Below, piece by piece: positions 51,101 to 61,300 of a stretch of DNA of 64,000 nt. The DNA is from JANPCX01 sp046049865 (GTDB lineage: Bacteria; Pseudomonadota; Gammaproteobacteria; Burkholderiales; Burkholderiaceae_C). Below the pieces are notes generated by a model, which did not search any database, was not told the origin of the DNA, and saw nothing but the letters and a program-made list of their open reading frames with translations. The stretch lies in NCBI GenBank assembly GCA_046049865.1, contig JBJOQO010000007.1, positions 1 through 64,000 on the forward strand. Reading direction: 5' to 3'. A program made the position numbers and the translations under genes. Every line of letters starts with the position of its first letter. Position 1 is the stretch's first letter.

Positions 51101-52633
51101 ATGACCGCGTCCTCTCAGCAATCCAGTCCGGATGGCAGCCAACTGGCCGCCATCGACATGGGCTCCAACAGCTTCCGCTTGGAAATTGGCCAACTTCTGC
51201 ATGGCCGCTACCGTCGCATCGACTACCTCAAAGAGACCGTGCGCCTCGGTGCAGGCCTGGACGAGCGCAGCATGCTCACCGAAGAGGCGATGCAACGCGG
51301 CCTCGCCTGCCTGTCACGTTTTGCCCAGCGCCTGCAGGGTTACCCGCGCAACCATGTGCGCGCCGTGGCCACACAAACCTTACGCGAAGCCCAAAACCGC
51401 AATGCCTTCTTGGCGCGTGCGGGAGATGTTTTGGGCCACGAAATTGAAGTCATCTCGGGACGTGAAGAAGCTCGCCTGATCTACGCCGGCGTGGCACGTT
51501 TGCAGCCCTCTGCGTTGCCGCGGTTGGTGATAGACATTGGCGGGCGCTCCACAGAGATGATCTTGGGTCTGCACCGACAACCCTCAGCAGCGGAGTCCTT
51601 CCAAGTGGGCAGCGTGAGTTTGTCCATGAAGTACTTTGACGATGGGCGTTTCACCGAAGCCGCATTCAGGCGTGCGCAGATTGCCGCTGGTGCGGAGCTG
51701 GAAGAAGGGCTTCAAACCTTCGCTCCGTCGCTGTGGAAAGAAGCGCTGGGCTCATCGGGAACTGCGGGTGCGGTGTCTCAAGTATTGGCCGCCAGCGGGA
51801 TCACCGACGGCCGCATCACACCCGACAGCCTGCGCTGGTTGATCGCCCAATGCCTGCAAGCGGGGCGCGTGGACAAACTGGCTTTGCCAGGTCTCAAAGA
51901 CGATCGCCGGCAAGTCATCGGCGGCGGCGTGGCCATTCTCTATACCTTGGCGATGAACTTTGGCATTGATGAGCTTTTGCCCGCCAAAGGGGCGCTGCGT
52001 CAGGGCGTGATTTTTGACTTGCAAGAGCGGCTTCAGTCCCAAGGGCAGGCCAAACCCACCCTGCGAGAAGGAAGTGACATGCGTGATGCTTCCGTGGTGG
52101 AAATGCAAGCCCGTTTTTCAGTCGACAAAACCCAAGCGCAGCGTGTCATGGCCGTGGCCGAAGCGCTCTACCAATCGGTTGCGCCCAACGCATCCACCGA
52201 CGAGCGACGCGAGTTGCAGTGGGCAGCGGCTTTGCATGAACTCGGGATGATGGTCTCCCACCATGACCACCACCGCCACAGTGCCTACATGTTGGCCCAC
52301 GTCGATGCGGCGGGCTTTTCGCAATCGCAACTGCGACGCTTGTCCGACTTGGTGCTGGCCCAGCGTGGCGGCTTGCGCAAGGTGGAGCCCTTGTTAGAAA
52401 ACACCGGCTTCGCATGGCAAGTGCTGTGCCTGCGCCTGGCCATCATCAAATGCCATGCACGTGGCCCGGTCAGCACCACTGCACTGCACCTGACCCGAGA
52501 CGGACAACGCGCCTTGTTGGCTTTCTCCAGCGATTGGCTTGCCACCCATCCGAAGACGCTCTACTTGCTTAACGAGGAAGTGGCGGCTTGGGAGAAACTC
52601 AGTGGAATTCGTTTGGTTTTGAACGAGACTTGA
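51101..52633 (+). CDS. ppx: Ppx/GppA-family phosphatase (exopolyphosphatase)
   Basis: A 510-residue member of the Ppx/GppA family (ASKHA fold) that removes terminal phosphate from polyphosphate and/or pppGpp. The N-terminal motif is AAIDMGSNSFRLEIGQ and the second is LVIDIGGRSTEMILG. A C-terminal HD-type helical domain follows, with WAAALHELGMMVSHHDHHRHSAYML. The choice between Ppx and GppA cannot be made from sequence; length fits Ppx. It ends 6 bases before the stop of convergent eda. Confidence 0.9.
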   Translation: MTASSQQSSPDGSQLAAIDMGSNSFRLEIGQLLHGRYRRIDYLKETVRLGAGLDERSMLTEEAMQRGLACLSRFAQRLQGYPRNHVRAVATQTLREAQNRNAFLARAGDVLGHEIEVISGREEARLIYAGVARLQPSALPRLVIDIGGRSTEMILGLHRQPSAAESFQVGSVSLSMKYFDDGRFTEAAFRRAQIAAGAELEEGLQTFAPSLWKEALGSSGTAGAVSQVLAASGITDGRITPDSLRWLIAQCLQAGRVDKLALPGLKDDRRQVIGGGVAILYTLAMNFGIDELLPAKGALRQGVIFDLQERLQSQGQAKPTLREGSDMRDASVVEMQARFSVDKTQAQRVMAVAEALYQSVAPNASTDERRELQWAAALHELGMMVSHHDHHRHSAYMLAHVDAAGFSQSQLRRLSDLVLAQRGGLRKVEPLLENTGFAWQVLCLRLAIIKCHARGPVSTTALHLTRDGQRALLAFSSDWLATHPKTLYLLNEEVAAWEKLSGIRLVLNET

Positions 52634-52639
52634 GTCTGC

Positions 52640-53287
52640 TCACGCCCGCAACAAACACGCCTCACGTGCCAAGCGTGTGAGACCCGCCCAGTCTTTGTTG
52701 CGCATCAGATCTGTCGGCGTCAACCACGACCCACCGCAAACCACCACATTGGGCAGCGAGAGAAACTGCGGTGCGCTGTCCACTGTGATACCGCCCGTGG
52801 GGCAAAACACCACGTCTGAAAAAACGCTGGCCCAGGCCTTGAGCATGGGCAGGCCGCCTGCTGCTGTCGCGGGGAAAAACTTCAGAAAACGGTAGCCATC
52901 GTTGCTGGCTTGCATGACCTCGCTGCTGGTGGCCACACCGGGCAACAAAGGCAAACCGATGTCACGGCAGCGTGCGCCTATGTCGGGCAAATACCCGGGG
53001 CTCACCGCAAACTGGCAACCCGCGTTTTTCACGGCCTGGGCGTCCGACACATTTCGCACGGTGCCCGCCCCCACCACCGCTTCGGGGAGAGCCTTTGCAA
53101 TGGCTTCCATCGCAGCGAGTGCAACTGGGGTGCGCAGTGTCACTTCCAGTACCTTGATGCCACCAGCCACCAGGGCTTGCGCCATGGGGACGGCGTCCTC
53201 CAAACGTGCAATCACGATGACCGGGATCACCGGACCGTGGGCGGCCAAGGCCAAGGTGGCTTGGGTCATTTGTTCATTTGTGTTCAT
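52640..53287 (-). CDS. eda: 2-dehydro-3-deoxy-phosphogluconate (KDPG) aldolase
   Basis: A 215-residue class I aldolase that splits KDPG into pyruvate and glyceraldehyde-3-phosphate, the second Entner-Doudoroff step. The catalytic Glu lies in VLEVTLRTP and the Schiff-base Lys in GYRFLKFFPA, with GAGTVRN between. The ATG at 53287 has GAGGAG upstream, and the gene starts 11 bases after the edd stop. It may also act on 4-hydroxy-2-oxoglutarate. Confidence 0.96.
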   Translation of the reverse strand: MNTNEQMTQATLALAAHGPVIPVIVIARLEDAVPMAQALVAGGIKVLEVTLRTPVALAAMEAIAKALPEAVVGAGTVRNVSDAQAVKNAGCQFAVSPGYLPDIGARCRDIGLPLLPGVATSSEVMQASNDGYRFLKFFPATAAGGLPMLKAWASVFSDVVFCPTGGITVDSAPQFLSLPNVVVCGGSWLTPTDLMRNKDWAGLTRLAREACLLRA

Positions 53288-53298
53288 AGCAGGGCTCC

Positions 53299-55128
53299 TC
53301 AAATCCAAGTGACTGCGCCCTCTTCCGCGCTGCGCACCAAACGGCGCATCCCGCCGAAAAGTTCACGGCCCAGGCCGTGGGCGTTGATATCGGCGTGTTC
53401 TGCGGTCAGCAGTGCATGCTCGCGCTGGGCCCAAACTGCCTCGTCCACCAAAGCCTGAAGCGTGCCAGCGACAGCATCCATACGAATGACGTCACCGTCA
53501 CGCACCTTGCCCAAAGGACCATCGGCCAAGGCCTCGGGGCTGACATGGATGGCGGCAGGCACCTTGCCCGACGCACCGCTCATGCGGCCATCGGTCACCA
53601 ACGCCACTCTGAATCCTTTGCCCTGCAGCACCGCCAGTGGCGGGGTGAGTTTGTGCAACTCGGGCATGCCATTGGCACGTGGACCTTGGAAACGAACCAC
53701 GGCGACAAAGTCCCGCTCCAGCTGCCTTGCCTTGAACGCGGCCAGCAACTCTTCTTGGGTGTTGAAGACGAGGGCCGGTGCTTCGATGATGTGGCGGTCA
53801 TCCGGCACCGCAGAAATTTTGATCACTGCGCGGCCCAGGTTGCCGGTGAGCAAACTCAAACCACCGGTCTCACTGAAGGGCTCTGCGGCGGTGCGCACGA
53901 TGCTGTCGTCGCCAGGCATGGCTGGCAAGTCCGTCCAAGTCATTGAGGACTGCTCTCCCGCTTTGGGTATCCGGGTGTACGCCAACATTCCCTCTGCGCT
54001 CACCGTGGCCACGTCGGCGTGCATGAAACCAGCCTGCAACAGCTCGCGCAAAACAAAACCAGGGCCACCCGCCGCTTGAAACTGGTTCACGTCGGCGCTG
54101 CCGTTGGGGTAGACGCGGGACAGCAGCGGCGTGGCTTTGGAGAGGTCGGAGAAATCGGTCCAGTCGATCAAGATGCCCGCCGCGCGCGCCACCGCCACCC
54201 AGTGGATCAAATGGTTGGTGGAGCCGCCCGTGGCCAGCAGCGCCACCATGGCATTGACGATGGTGCGCTCGTCCACCAAACGTCCGATGGGCATGAAACG
54301 TTGGTTCTTGGTCGCGTTTTTGGTGATCGCAAGCACCGTGCGCACGGCTTCGCGAGTGAGGGCTTCGCGCAAGCCGTCGTGAGGATGAATGAAGGCGCTG
54401 CCCGGCACATGAAGCCCCATGGCCTCCAGCAGTATTTGGTTGCTGTTGGCGGTGCCGTAGAAGGTGCAAGTCCCAGGGCCATGGTAAGCCTTAGATTCCG
54501 CTTCCAGCAGCTGGTCGCGGCCCACCAAACCTTGCGCGGCTTGTTCACGCACCTTGGATTTCTCATTGTTCGACAGGCCCGTGCTCATCGGCCCAGCTGG
54601 AACAAATACGCAAGGCAAGTGGCCAAAATGCAAAGCACCAATCAAGAGGCCTGGCACGATCTTGTCGCACACACCCAGCAACAGCGCTGCATCGAACACA
54701 TCGTGCGTCAAGGCCACGGCGGTGCCCATGGCGATGGTGTCGCGAGAAAATAGGCTGAGCTCCATGCCGGGCAGGCCCTGGGTGACGCCGTCGCACATGG
54801 CTGGAACACCGCCGGCCACTTGCACCGTCGCCCCGTGCCGGGCTGCTTCGTCGCGAATGAGCGCGGGATAACCTTCATACGGCTGATGGGCCGACAGCAT
54901 GTCGTTGTAAGCGGTGACGATGCCAATGTGGGGAGAGCGCTCCACCACCACTTTGAATTTGTCCTGCCCCGGCAAGGCCGCAAAGGCATGTGCCACATTG
55001 GCGCATCCCATGCGGTCGCTGCCACGGGGGCGCTGGGCTGCTTGGTCGACCCGCTTGAGGTAGTCGCTTCGCGTGCTGCGGCTACGTTCAACGATTCGGG
55101 CTGTGACTTCTCTGAGGGCTGATTTCAT
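53299..55128 (-). CDS. edd: Phosphogluconate dehydratase
   Basis: A 609-residue IlvD/Edd dehydratase that turns 6-phosphogluconate into KDPG, the first Entner-Doudoroff step. Fe-S ligand cysteines lie in GCANVAHAFA, GVPAMCDGVTQGLPGMELSL and the TCTFYGTANSNQ block, and the C-terminus has GRMSGASGKVPAAIH. Length matches E. coli Edd (603). It is first in edd-eda, with an operator-like palindrome about 60-75 bases before its start. Confidence 0.97.
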   Translation of the reverse strand: MKSALREVTARIVERSRSTRSDYLKRVDQAAQRPRGSDRMGCANVAHAFAALPGQDKFKVVVERSPHIGIVTAYNDMLSAHQPYEGYPALIRDEAARHGATVQVAGGVPAMCDGVTQGLPGMELSLFSRDTIAMGTAVALTHDVFDAALLLGVCDKIVPGLLIGALHFGHLPCVFVPAGPMSTGLSNNEKSKVREQAAQGLVGRDQLLEAESKAYHGPGTCTFYGTANSNQILLEAMGLHVPGSAFIHPHDGLREALTREAVRTVLAITKNATKNQRFMPIGRLVDERTIVNAMVALLATGGSTNHLIHWVAVARAAGILIDWTDFSDLSKATPLLSRVYPNGSADVNQFQAAGGPGFVLRELLQAGFMHADVATVSAEGMLAYTRIPKAGEQSSMTWTDLPAMPGDDSIVRTAAEPFSETGGLSLLTGNLGRAVIKISAVPDDRHIIEAPALVFNTQEELLAAFKARQLERDFVAVVRFQGPRANGMPELHKLTPPLAVLQGKGFRVALVTDGRMSGASGKVPAAIHVSPEALADGPLGKVRDGDVIRMDAVAGTLQALVDEAVWAQREHALLTAEHADINAHGLGRELFGGMRRLVRSAEEGAVTWI

Positions 55129-55187
55129 GGGTGAATCGAGCCTGGGCTCGCCTCGCGGTGAAGATGTAACCTAAACACGAATTATCA

Positions 55188-55202
55188 AGTAACTAAGTTA
55201 CA
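55188..55202. promoter_or_regulatory. Putative HexR-type operator upstream of edd
   Basis: The sequence AGTAACTAAGTTACA contains the perfect palindrome GTAAC-TAA-GTTAC and matches the HexR consensus style (TGTAATTNAATTACA) known to control edd-eda and related sugar genes. A second half-site TGTAAC lies at 55165-55170. It stands between the edd start and the terminator of the gene upstream. The assignment to HexR is inference, since no hexR gene is in the window. Confidence 0.6.
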
Positions 55203-55214
55203 TCGTCAATTCAA

Positions 55215-55238
55215 AAAGAAGCCCCGAGGGGCTTCTTT
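55215..55238. terminator. Intrinsic terminator downstream of the OmpA-like gene
   Basis: A stem of about 10 bp (AAAGAAGCCC/GGGCTTCTTT) with a tight CGAG-type loop. Read on the minus strand it ends in a five-T run, 49 bases after the stop of the OmpA-like gene, so it probably ends that transcript before edd. It could also fold in the opposite direction, as its T content is symmetrical. Confidence 0.8.
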
Positions 55239-55286
55239 GCAAGCGAGGGGGAGGAACTCGCCCGAACTAGCCAGAGAATCACTGCG

Positions 55287-55784
55287 TTAACGCAAACGCA
55301 ACTCCACACGACGCGCTTCTTTGTCATCCGCACCACCGCTGGTGAGTTCGGGACGGCTCATCACCAAACGTTCAGGCGAAACACCGTAGGACTCCAGCGC
55401 ATGACGCACGGCCAGAGCGCGGCGTTTGGCGAGCTCTGCGTTCATTAAAGGGTCTCCACTGGCGTCGTGAAAACCTGAAATCAGCACCGACACCCCGTAC
55501 TGCGCACGCGCTGCTTCAGCCACACGAGCCAGCACATCGTTGCCCTCAGCTGGCAATGCATCGGAGCCCACGGCGAAGTAAAGTTTTTCGGGTGGTGCAA
55601 ATCCGACTTCCATGCGAGCCGGCGCACTCACCGATGGCGCCATCGCCTCGCTAGGTGCTGGGGTGGCTGGGGCGCGCCCGACTCGGCTGATTGCCAAAAC
55701 CAACACGCCCACCACCACCATACCAATCACGCCAGCGACTACTGCCAGACCATAGCGGGTTGCTTCGTCGTCGTTGCTGCTCAT
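55287..55784 (-). CDS. OmpA-family protein with one membrane segment
   Basis: 165 residues: a hydrophobic segment (about 10-33) followed by a Pro/Ala-rich linker and an OmpA C-terminal domain (about 60-165) with FAVGSDALPAEGNDVLARVAE, VLISGFHDASGDPLMNAELAKRRALAVRHAL and a C-terminus ending VELRLR. The domain normally binds peptidoglycan. Anchored in the inner membrane by its single helix, it could tether the envelope. It has no close operon partner; a strong terminator follows. Confidence 0.86.
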   Translation of the reverse strand: MSSNDDEATRYGLAVVAGVIGMVVVGVLVLAISRVGRAPATPAPSEAMAPSVSAPARMEVGFAPPEKLYFAVGSDALPAEGNDVLARVAEAARAQYGVSVLISGFHDASGDPLMNAELAKRRALAVRHALESYGVSPERLVMSRPELTSGGADDKEARRVELRLR

Positions 55785-55852
55785 TGTTTTTTCCTCTGCG
55801 CACTTAAAAACCCAGCATTCTAGTGGTGCGCAGGCGGTGAACTCGACAACAA

Positions 55853-56545
55853 CTACAGAGTCTGCTGAACCTTGCTCGACGTCGCCATGAATCCCGCGGC
55901 AACATGCTGCATCCGACGCGCTTCCTCCAAGTCTTGGGGCGTGTCAACGTCCAGCAACACGCCTGCATCATCGACCACGACTGCGTGAGCGGGATAACGT
56001 GAAACCAATCGTTTCGCGCCTTGGTCACCCGTCAGCGCGATCAGTTCTGAATACAGCTCTGCAGCAAACCCGACCGGGTGACCGCGTCGACCCATGTGCT
56101 GCGCAAACACCACGGGGTGTTTGCGCAGTTGGCGCGCCACCAGTTGCAGTGTCTGCGGTTGAATCAAGGGCATGTCGGCTGGCAATACCAACCAGCCCGG
56201 CGCGTTGTGACTGGCAGAGACACCCGCCGCGATAGAAAACCCCGTGCCCAAGGGTGATTTGGAAACGCCGTCCATGGCAGGCACCACCACGACATCACGT
56301 GCGGCCACGTGCTGGCGCACCACCGCCGCCAGTGGCTCCGTCGTGACCACCACCACAGGCAAAAGACTGGCCACAGCGTTGTGCAAAGTGTTTTCCAGCA
56401 AAGTCGCGCCCAGCCATGGCTGCAACAGCTTGTGCCGGTCGCCGCCAAAACGTGTGCTTTGGCCAGCAGCCAGCACAATCAGATGAGGTTGTAAGTTCAA
56501 GTGTTTCCCTGAGTGGGGCGATGCCCTCGTGTGGGCCGCAAGCAT
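55853..56545 (-). CDS. MobA/MocA-like nucleotidyltransferase
   Basis: About 230 residues from the ATG at 56545. The motif LIVLAAGQSTRFGGDRHKL (22-40) is the NTP-binding loop of molybdopterin cytidylyl/guanylyltransferases (MobA, MocA), and WLVLPADMPLIQPQTLQLV contains the magnesium Asp. Such enzymes add CMP or GMP to the molybdenum cofactor for oxidoreductases. No molybdenum genes flank it, so a sugar or unrelated nucleotidyl transfer is not excluded. The start is uncertain; the open frame continues upstream to 56581. Confidence 0.82.
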   Translation of the reverse strand: MLAAHTRASPHSGKHLNLQPHLIVLAAGQSTRFGGDRHKLLQPWLGATLLENTLHNAVASLLPVVVVTTEPLAAVVRQHVAARDVVVVPAMDGVSKSPLGTGFSIAAGVSASHNAPGWLVLPADMPLIQPQTLQLVARQLRKHPVVFAQHMGRRGHPVGFAAELYSELIALTGDQGAKRLVSRYPAHAVVVDDAGVLLDVDTPQDLEEARRMQHVAAGFMATSSKVQQTL

Positions 56546-56664
56546 GGCGTCGATACTCAATCGGCAACAGAGGGGCATCACCTAAGGCCTTCCCCGGACA
56601 GGGTTGATGCGGGTTTCACTCTTGCGCACAACGGAATCACGGCAAACGCGGTGTAATACACCCT

Positions 56665-57315
56665 ATGACGATCACCTCACCCACCTTGGCAGATCTGCGC
56701 AAAAGTTACGAACGTGCCGCGCTCGACGAAGACGCAAGCAGCGACAACCCCTTGCAACAGTTTCAGCTCTGGTTGCAACAAGCCATAGACGGCCAACTGC
56801 CCGAACCCAACGCGATGACCCTGGCCACCGTGGCCTCCGACGGGCGGCCCTCGACCCGCGTGGTGCTGATCAAAGGGGTGGATGAGCGAGGCCTCGTTTG
56901 GTATACGAACTACAACAGCCGCAAAGGGCAAGAACTCGCCCTGCAACCCTTTGCAGCGCTGCAGTTTCATTGGGTAGAGCTAGAGCGCGTGGTGCGCATT
57001 GAGGGGCGGGTGGAAAAGGTCAGCGATGGGGAGTCTGACGCGTATTTCGCATCGCGACCTTTGGACTCCAGGCTGGGTGCCTGGGCTTCGCCACAAAGCG
57101 AAGTGATTTCATCCCGCACGGTGCTGGTGACCAACGCGGCTCAAGCGGCCTTGAAACATTTGGGACAACCGCCGCGCCCACCCCACTGGGGCGGCTACCG
57201 GTTGACCCCAGACCGCTGGGAGTTTTGGCAAGGCCGCCCTTCTCGCTTGCACGACAGACTGCGTTACCGCCTCAATGAAGACGGTGGCTGGGTACGCGAA
57301 CGGTTGGCACCCTGA
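56665..57315 (+). CDS. pdxH: Pyridoxamine 5'-phosphate oxidase
   Basis: A 216-residue FMN enzyme that oxidises pyridoxamine or pyridoxine 5'-phosphate to pyridoxal phosphate. Family marks are LRKSYERAALDEDAS at the N-terminus, AMTLATVASDGRPSTRVVLIKGVDERG in the FMN domain, and a C-terminus RPPHWGGYRLTPDRWEFWQGRPSRLHDR. Length agrees (E. coli 218). Its stop lies 16 bases from the convergent msrA stop. Confidence 0.96.
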   Translation: MTITSPTLADLRKSYERAALDEDASSDNPLQQFQLWLQQAIDGQLPEPNAMTLATVASDGRPSTRVVLIKGVDERGLVWYTNYNSRKGQELALQPFAALQFHWVELERVVRIEGRVEKVSDGESDAYFASRPLDSRLGAWASPQSEVISSRTVLVTNAAQAALKHLGQPPRPPHWGGYRLTPDRWEFWQGRPSRLHDRLRYRLNEDGGWVRERLAP

Positions 57316-57330
57316 TCCCCTGAGCCAGAC

Positions 57331-57873
57331 TCAAGCCCCGCTTTTCACCCTCGCCGTAAAAGTTTTGCGAAACTTTTCGACTTTGGGCGCCACGACAAAA
57401 GCGCAGTAGCCTTGGCCTGGGTGGTTGGCGAAATAGTGCTGGTGGTAGTCCTCAGCGCGGCTGTAGTTTTGTAGCGGCAATAGCTCCGTCACAGCACGGC
57501 CACCGTGGTGACTTTGAAGTTCTGCCAGCACCAGACGTGCCGTGGCCTCGTGCTCAGGCAACTGCCAATAAATGCCAGAGCGGTACTGGGTACCGACATC
57601 ATTGCCCTGCCGGTTCAAGGTGGTGGGGTCGTGAATGACGAAAAAAATCTCCAGCACCTCACGCAAGCTGATTTGCTGGCTGTCAAAACTCACCCTGACC
57701 ACTTCGTTGTGCCCGGTATTGCCGGTGCACACTTGTTCATAACTGGGGTTGTTCACATGCCCATTGCAGTAGCCGGATTCCACAGCGACCACACCCGCCA
57801 CCTGCTCATACACCGCCTCCAAGCACCAGAAACATCCACCGCCCAGGGTGATGTGTTCAACGGTTGTGCTCAT
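57331..57873 (-). CDS. msrA: Peptide methionine-S-sulfoxide reductase
   Basis: A 180-residue MsrA that repairs methionine S-sulfoxide. The catalytic motif GGGCFWCLEAVYEQVAGV has C14 and C17. The family block SYEQVCTGNTGHNEVVRV and YHQHYFANHPGQGYC with the late cysteine are present. The start MSTTVEHITLGGG is usual for the shorter forms. It is alone on this strand before the small unknown gene. Confidence 0.96.
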   Translation of the reverse strand: MSTTVEHITLGGGCFWCLEAVYEQVAGVVAVESGYCNGHVNNPSYEQVCTGNTGHNEVVRVSFDSQQISLREVLEIFFVIHDPTTLNRQGNDVGTQYRSGIYWQLPEHEATARLVLAELQSHHGGRAVTELLPLQNYSRAEDYHQHYFANHPGQGYCAFVVAPKVEKFRKTFTARVKSGA

Positions 57874-57984
57874 GGTTTTTTCCTTGGTTAGTTCAATCGG
57901 GTCGGGTTTGGTCGTGTTGAGACCGGAAAACTAACAACAGCTCTACCAGGCGATCTGCAAACACTCTGAAGCAAAGACCCGTTG

Positions 57985-58284
57985 CTAGGTGTTGCTGGTG
58001 GTCACAGTGCGAATTCCGTTCTCATCGATGCGGCAACACCACTTCGCAGCCTTCGTCCACGGACCATTGGATGCGGGCCGGTTGCGTTCTGCTACGCCGT
58101 CGGCCAACAAATACTCTTTTTCACCGTCTGCATAGTGGTTGAATTCGTATACAAAAACTTTGACCCCATCGCTCAGCGTCACTTCGTTTGATTCCGAGTC
58201 CAGTACCGCATCCGATTTTGATAACAAGACCAGGTCAGCTTCAACGAGTTCATTGAAGTCCACACGAATTCTGGGGCGATCCAT
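57985..58284 (-). CDS. Small uncharacterised protein
   Basis: 99 residues from the ATG at 58284, preceded by GGAG at a good distance. No family recognised. It starts MDRPRIRVDFNELVEADLVL and has a middle region with charged strands (DGVKVFVYEFNHYADGEKEYLLADG) and a C-terminus with two adjacent cysteines (KWCCRIDENG). It looks like a small soluble beta-rich protein. It is on the same strand and 18 bases downstream of the DUF748 gene stop, so it may share its transcript. Confidence 0.65.
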   Translation of the reverse strand: MDRPRIRVDFNELVEADLVLLSKSDAVLDSESNEVTLSDGVKVFVYEFNHYADGEKEYLLADGVAERNRPASNGPWTKAAKWCCRIDENGIRTVTTSNT

Positions 58285-58302
58285 GCTCACACTCCACACT
58301 CA

Positions 58303-61300
58303 TCAACGGGTTGCAAGGGTCAACTGAACCGAAGGCAGCCAAGCGGCATCGTCTTCGCCGGACACCCTCAGCTTGGGCGCTGCCAAGAATAAGCGGTCAC
58401 TCCCTACCCCTTTGTCCGCCAAGGTTTGCCTCACCGCCAAACCACGCTGCAGGGCGAGCTCACGCATGGCTTCAACACTGACCCGAACATGACCCTGTAG
58501 CAAGGACTCCATCTCAGGGACAGGAATGTCTTTGATCAAACCCAAGGCATTGCGCGGTTTGCCTGGCATATCGGTTTGACGGTAGACGCGGCGCAGCAAG
58601 GCCGCGCGATCTTCTGGACTGAGCGGCGGCAATACCTCGGGTGTGCTGCCTGCGCGTGCCAACTCGCGCTTTTGTTCAGCCACTACTTGAGCCTGCACCG
58701 CTGCTTGGGCAAACGCATCCCGCTCTGATGTGGGATCAGCTGCCCCTGACACGGTCATTCGCAAAGAAGGGCGATCCAAGAGCGCCTGACCGACTTTGCT
58801 GATTGCAGCCTGGCCCTTTTCGCTCACCACGGCCGTTCCGGGTACAAACTCGACCACACTCAAGTCCGTGCTGCCACCACCTGCCAGCAGTGAAAACGGC
58901 GCAGTCAGCGCTTTGCCTATCAGGTTCAGGATGATCTTCCAAATGATGCCGCCGACGCTGAACTGAGGGTCTTGTATAGAGCCCGACACAGGCAGGTTGA
59001 TGTCGATCACGCCGTTCCTGTCTTTGAGCAGGGCCACCGCCAACAGCACCGGCAACTTGGTGGCCGTCGGACTGTCCACTTTTTCGCCAAAGGTCAGCTG
59101 GTTCAAGATGAGTTGGTTGTTGGCCTCCAGGCGACCACTCGGGTCTATCTTGTACTGCAACTCCAAGCTGAGTTTGCCCCGCTCAATGGCATAACCCGCG
59201 TATTTGCCGGCGTAGGCCGTGAGCGGTGCCAGTTCGAGATCGGTGGCCTTGGCATTGATGTCTAGCGCCAAAGGCTCCACCATCGGATTGACTTGGCCAG
59301 CGATGTCGAGCAAGGCGGTTCCCGCTGCCCGCCCCTTCAGCGTGATAGGTGCCATGTCGCGGGAGTCCGATCGCACTGCCCCCAAACTGCCGTTCAGCTC
59401 GGTGAGCTTCGCGCTGTAGTTTGGCCGTATGAAGCGGTCGGTGAAATCCACCGTCGCGTTGACCACCTTCACACCACCCAGTACAAAACGCAGCGGCAAG
59501 CCATCGGCTGCTTTGGGAGTCGCTGCAGCATCAGAAGCCGAGGGGGTTGCGGCGGGCACCTGTGCAACATCCGCAGAGACACGTGGTGGTGACGCGCCGT
59601 CGGCTGTTGGCGCTGCCACGTCACGCAAGTTAAAGCTGCCCTTTTCCGTGATCACCAAACGCGATACCAGACCGGTGAGATCGGCTTGCGCCACCTCAAT
59701 GTCCGGCTTGCCTCCCGGCACCAAACGAAAACGCACGCCGTCCAGCAACAAGCGCTGCCAACTGATCAAAGGCGTACCCAGCGTCTCGTCGTCTTGGCTG
59801 GCTGCATCAGGCCAATCCAAGACTTCCAGATTGGCAACAGCCAGCTGGCCGCTGGCTTGCACTTCCAAGCCGGTCGGCTTTTGAGCCAGGTTGAAATCTC
59901 CAGTCAACGCCAGGTCGGCACGCCGCAGATCCACAGGTACAGCCTTCGCGGCGTAAGGGGCGAAAACATGCACAGGAAAACGCTCGGTTTTGATCGAGCC
60001 CTTGGCTTGCAACGGCTCTACATTGAGCGTGGCTTGGCTGCTGAATACGGCCCAGTTCGCCAACGAGCGCGAATTGCGGTCACCGGCGTGAACACCATCA
60101 TTGATACGTGCGTCAACCTGAACTCGTACCGGTTTGTTGAGACGACCGTCTTGCCAAACAACATCACGCAGCGCAAATTGCAAACCACGCGCTTGCAACT
60201 CCACCACGCGTTTTTCGGCGGCTGCTGCATCCACCCAATCGAGCTCTCCACCCTTGACCTGAAACTGCGCCAATTGAAGTTGCCAAGGTGGTTCGGTCGT
60301 GGTGGCCGCTTGCCTTATCGCACTCTTTTTATCCGTCGGTGCTGCGCTTTTTTGAACCAACCACTTTTCGGCGTTCCACACACCCCACTTGTCGCGAGCC
60401 AATGTCGTTTTGGGCTGGCTCAGAACGACGTTATCCAAGTTGACGCGGCGCGTGCTGCTGTCAGCCGCTACACCCGTGAACGACAATTCCCTGAACGCCA
60501 ACAGCGTCGGCCCCGCAGAAGGTGCACGCGCGATCTTGTTGCCAGCAGCGGGTGCGGTCAAACGCAAATCCGAGACGGTCACCTCACCCTGACTGACCGA
60601 CCAATTGACCGGGGCATCGCCGCCCTCAAGAGGGGCCTGGCCCTTGACCCGCGCTTTGGCCGAGACGCGAGCAGCCAGGCGCGGCTGCAATACCTGGTTC
60701 AGGTAGGGGGCCAATGGTTGCAAAAGCAGGTCTTGTATCTCCAGACCCCCATCGAACTCGGTCCCCAGCAAACGCCCATTCATTCGAAAGCTTCCTTGCA
60801 AATCACTGCTTCCAACGGGGCCCGCATCGCTGTAAAGACCGGCCACGGCGCGGACATCGGTCGCTGGTAGGTTGGCGGATGAGCCTGCTGCAGCCGCACC
60901 TGGCGCGGCAACGCTTGGCCAAGCCCAAGCGCCCACTGCGACTTCGGGCACTCGAATCTGCAAACGAGCTGCAGGCTTGACCGCACCATCGCCGATATGC
61001 AGCACACTGTCCTTCAGTGCCACGGACTTCAAACTGAACTGCCATTTGTTTTGCGCTTTTGATCCGGCGGCCTCCGTTTTTAATGCGGGTACGGCTGCCT
61101 GCCCTGCCACTCGGGGCTGCTGTTGATCAAGAAAATTCCAATTCCATGGCCCGGCCCCCTGCCTGGACAAGTTCACGATCAAACCGTCCATGTCCATCGG
61201 TCCAAGACGGACCAAGCCGACCAGCGGCTGAATGTCCAACAGGTTCATGGCGGCGTTTTGCCATGCAAGCAGCGGTGCGGCCGAGGCGTCGGTCAATGCG

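Noticed and set aside
59686..60870. Open frame of 394 codons on the plus strand
   Set aside because: It is antisense to the DUF748-type gene, whose frame continues through the whole region.
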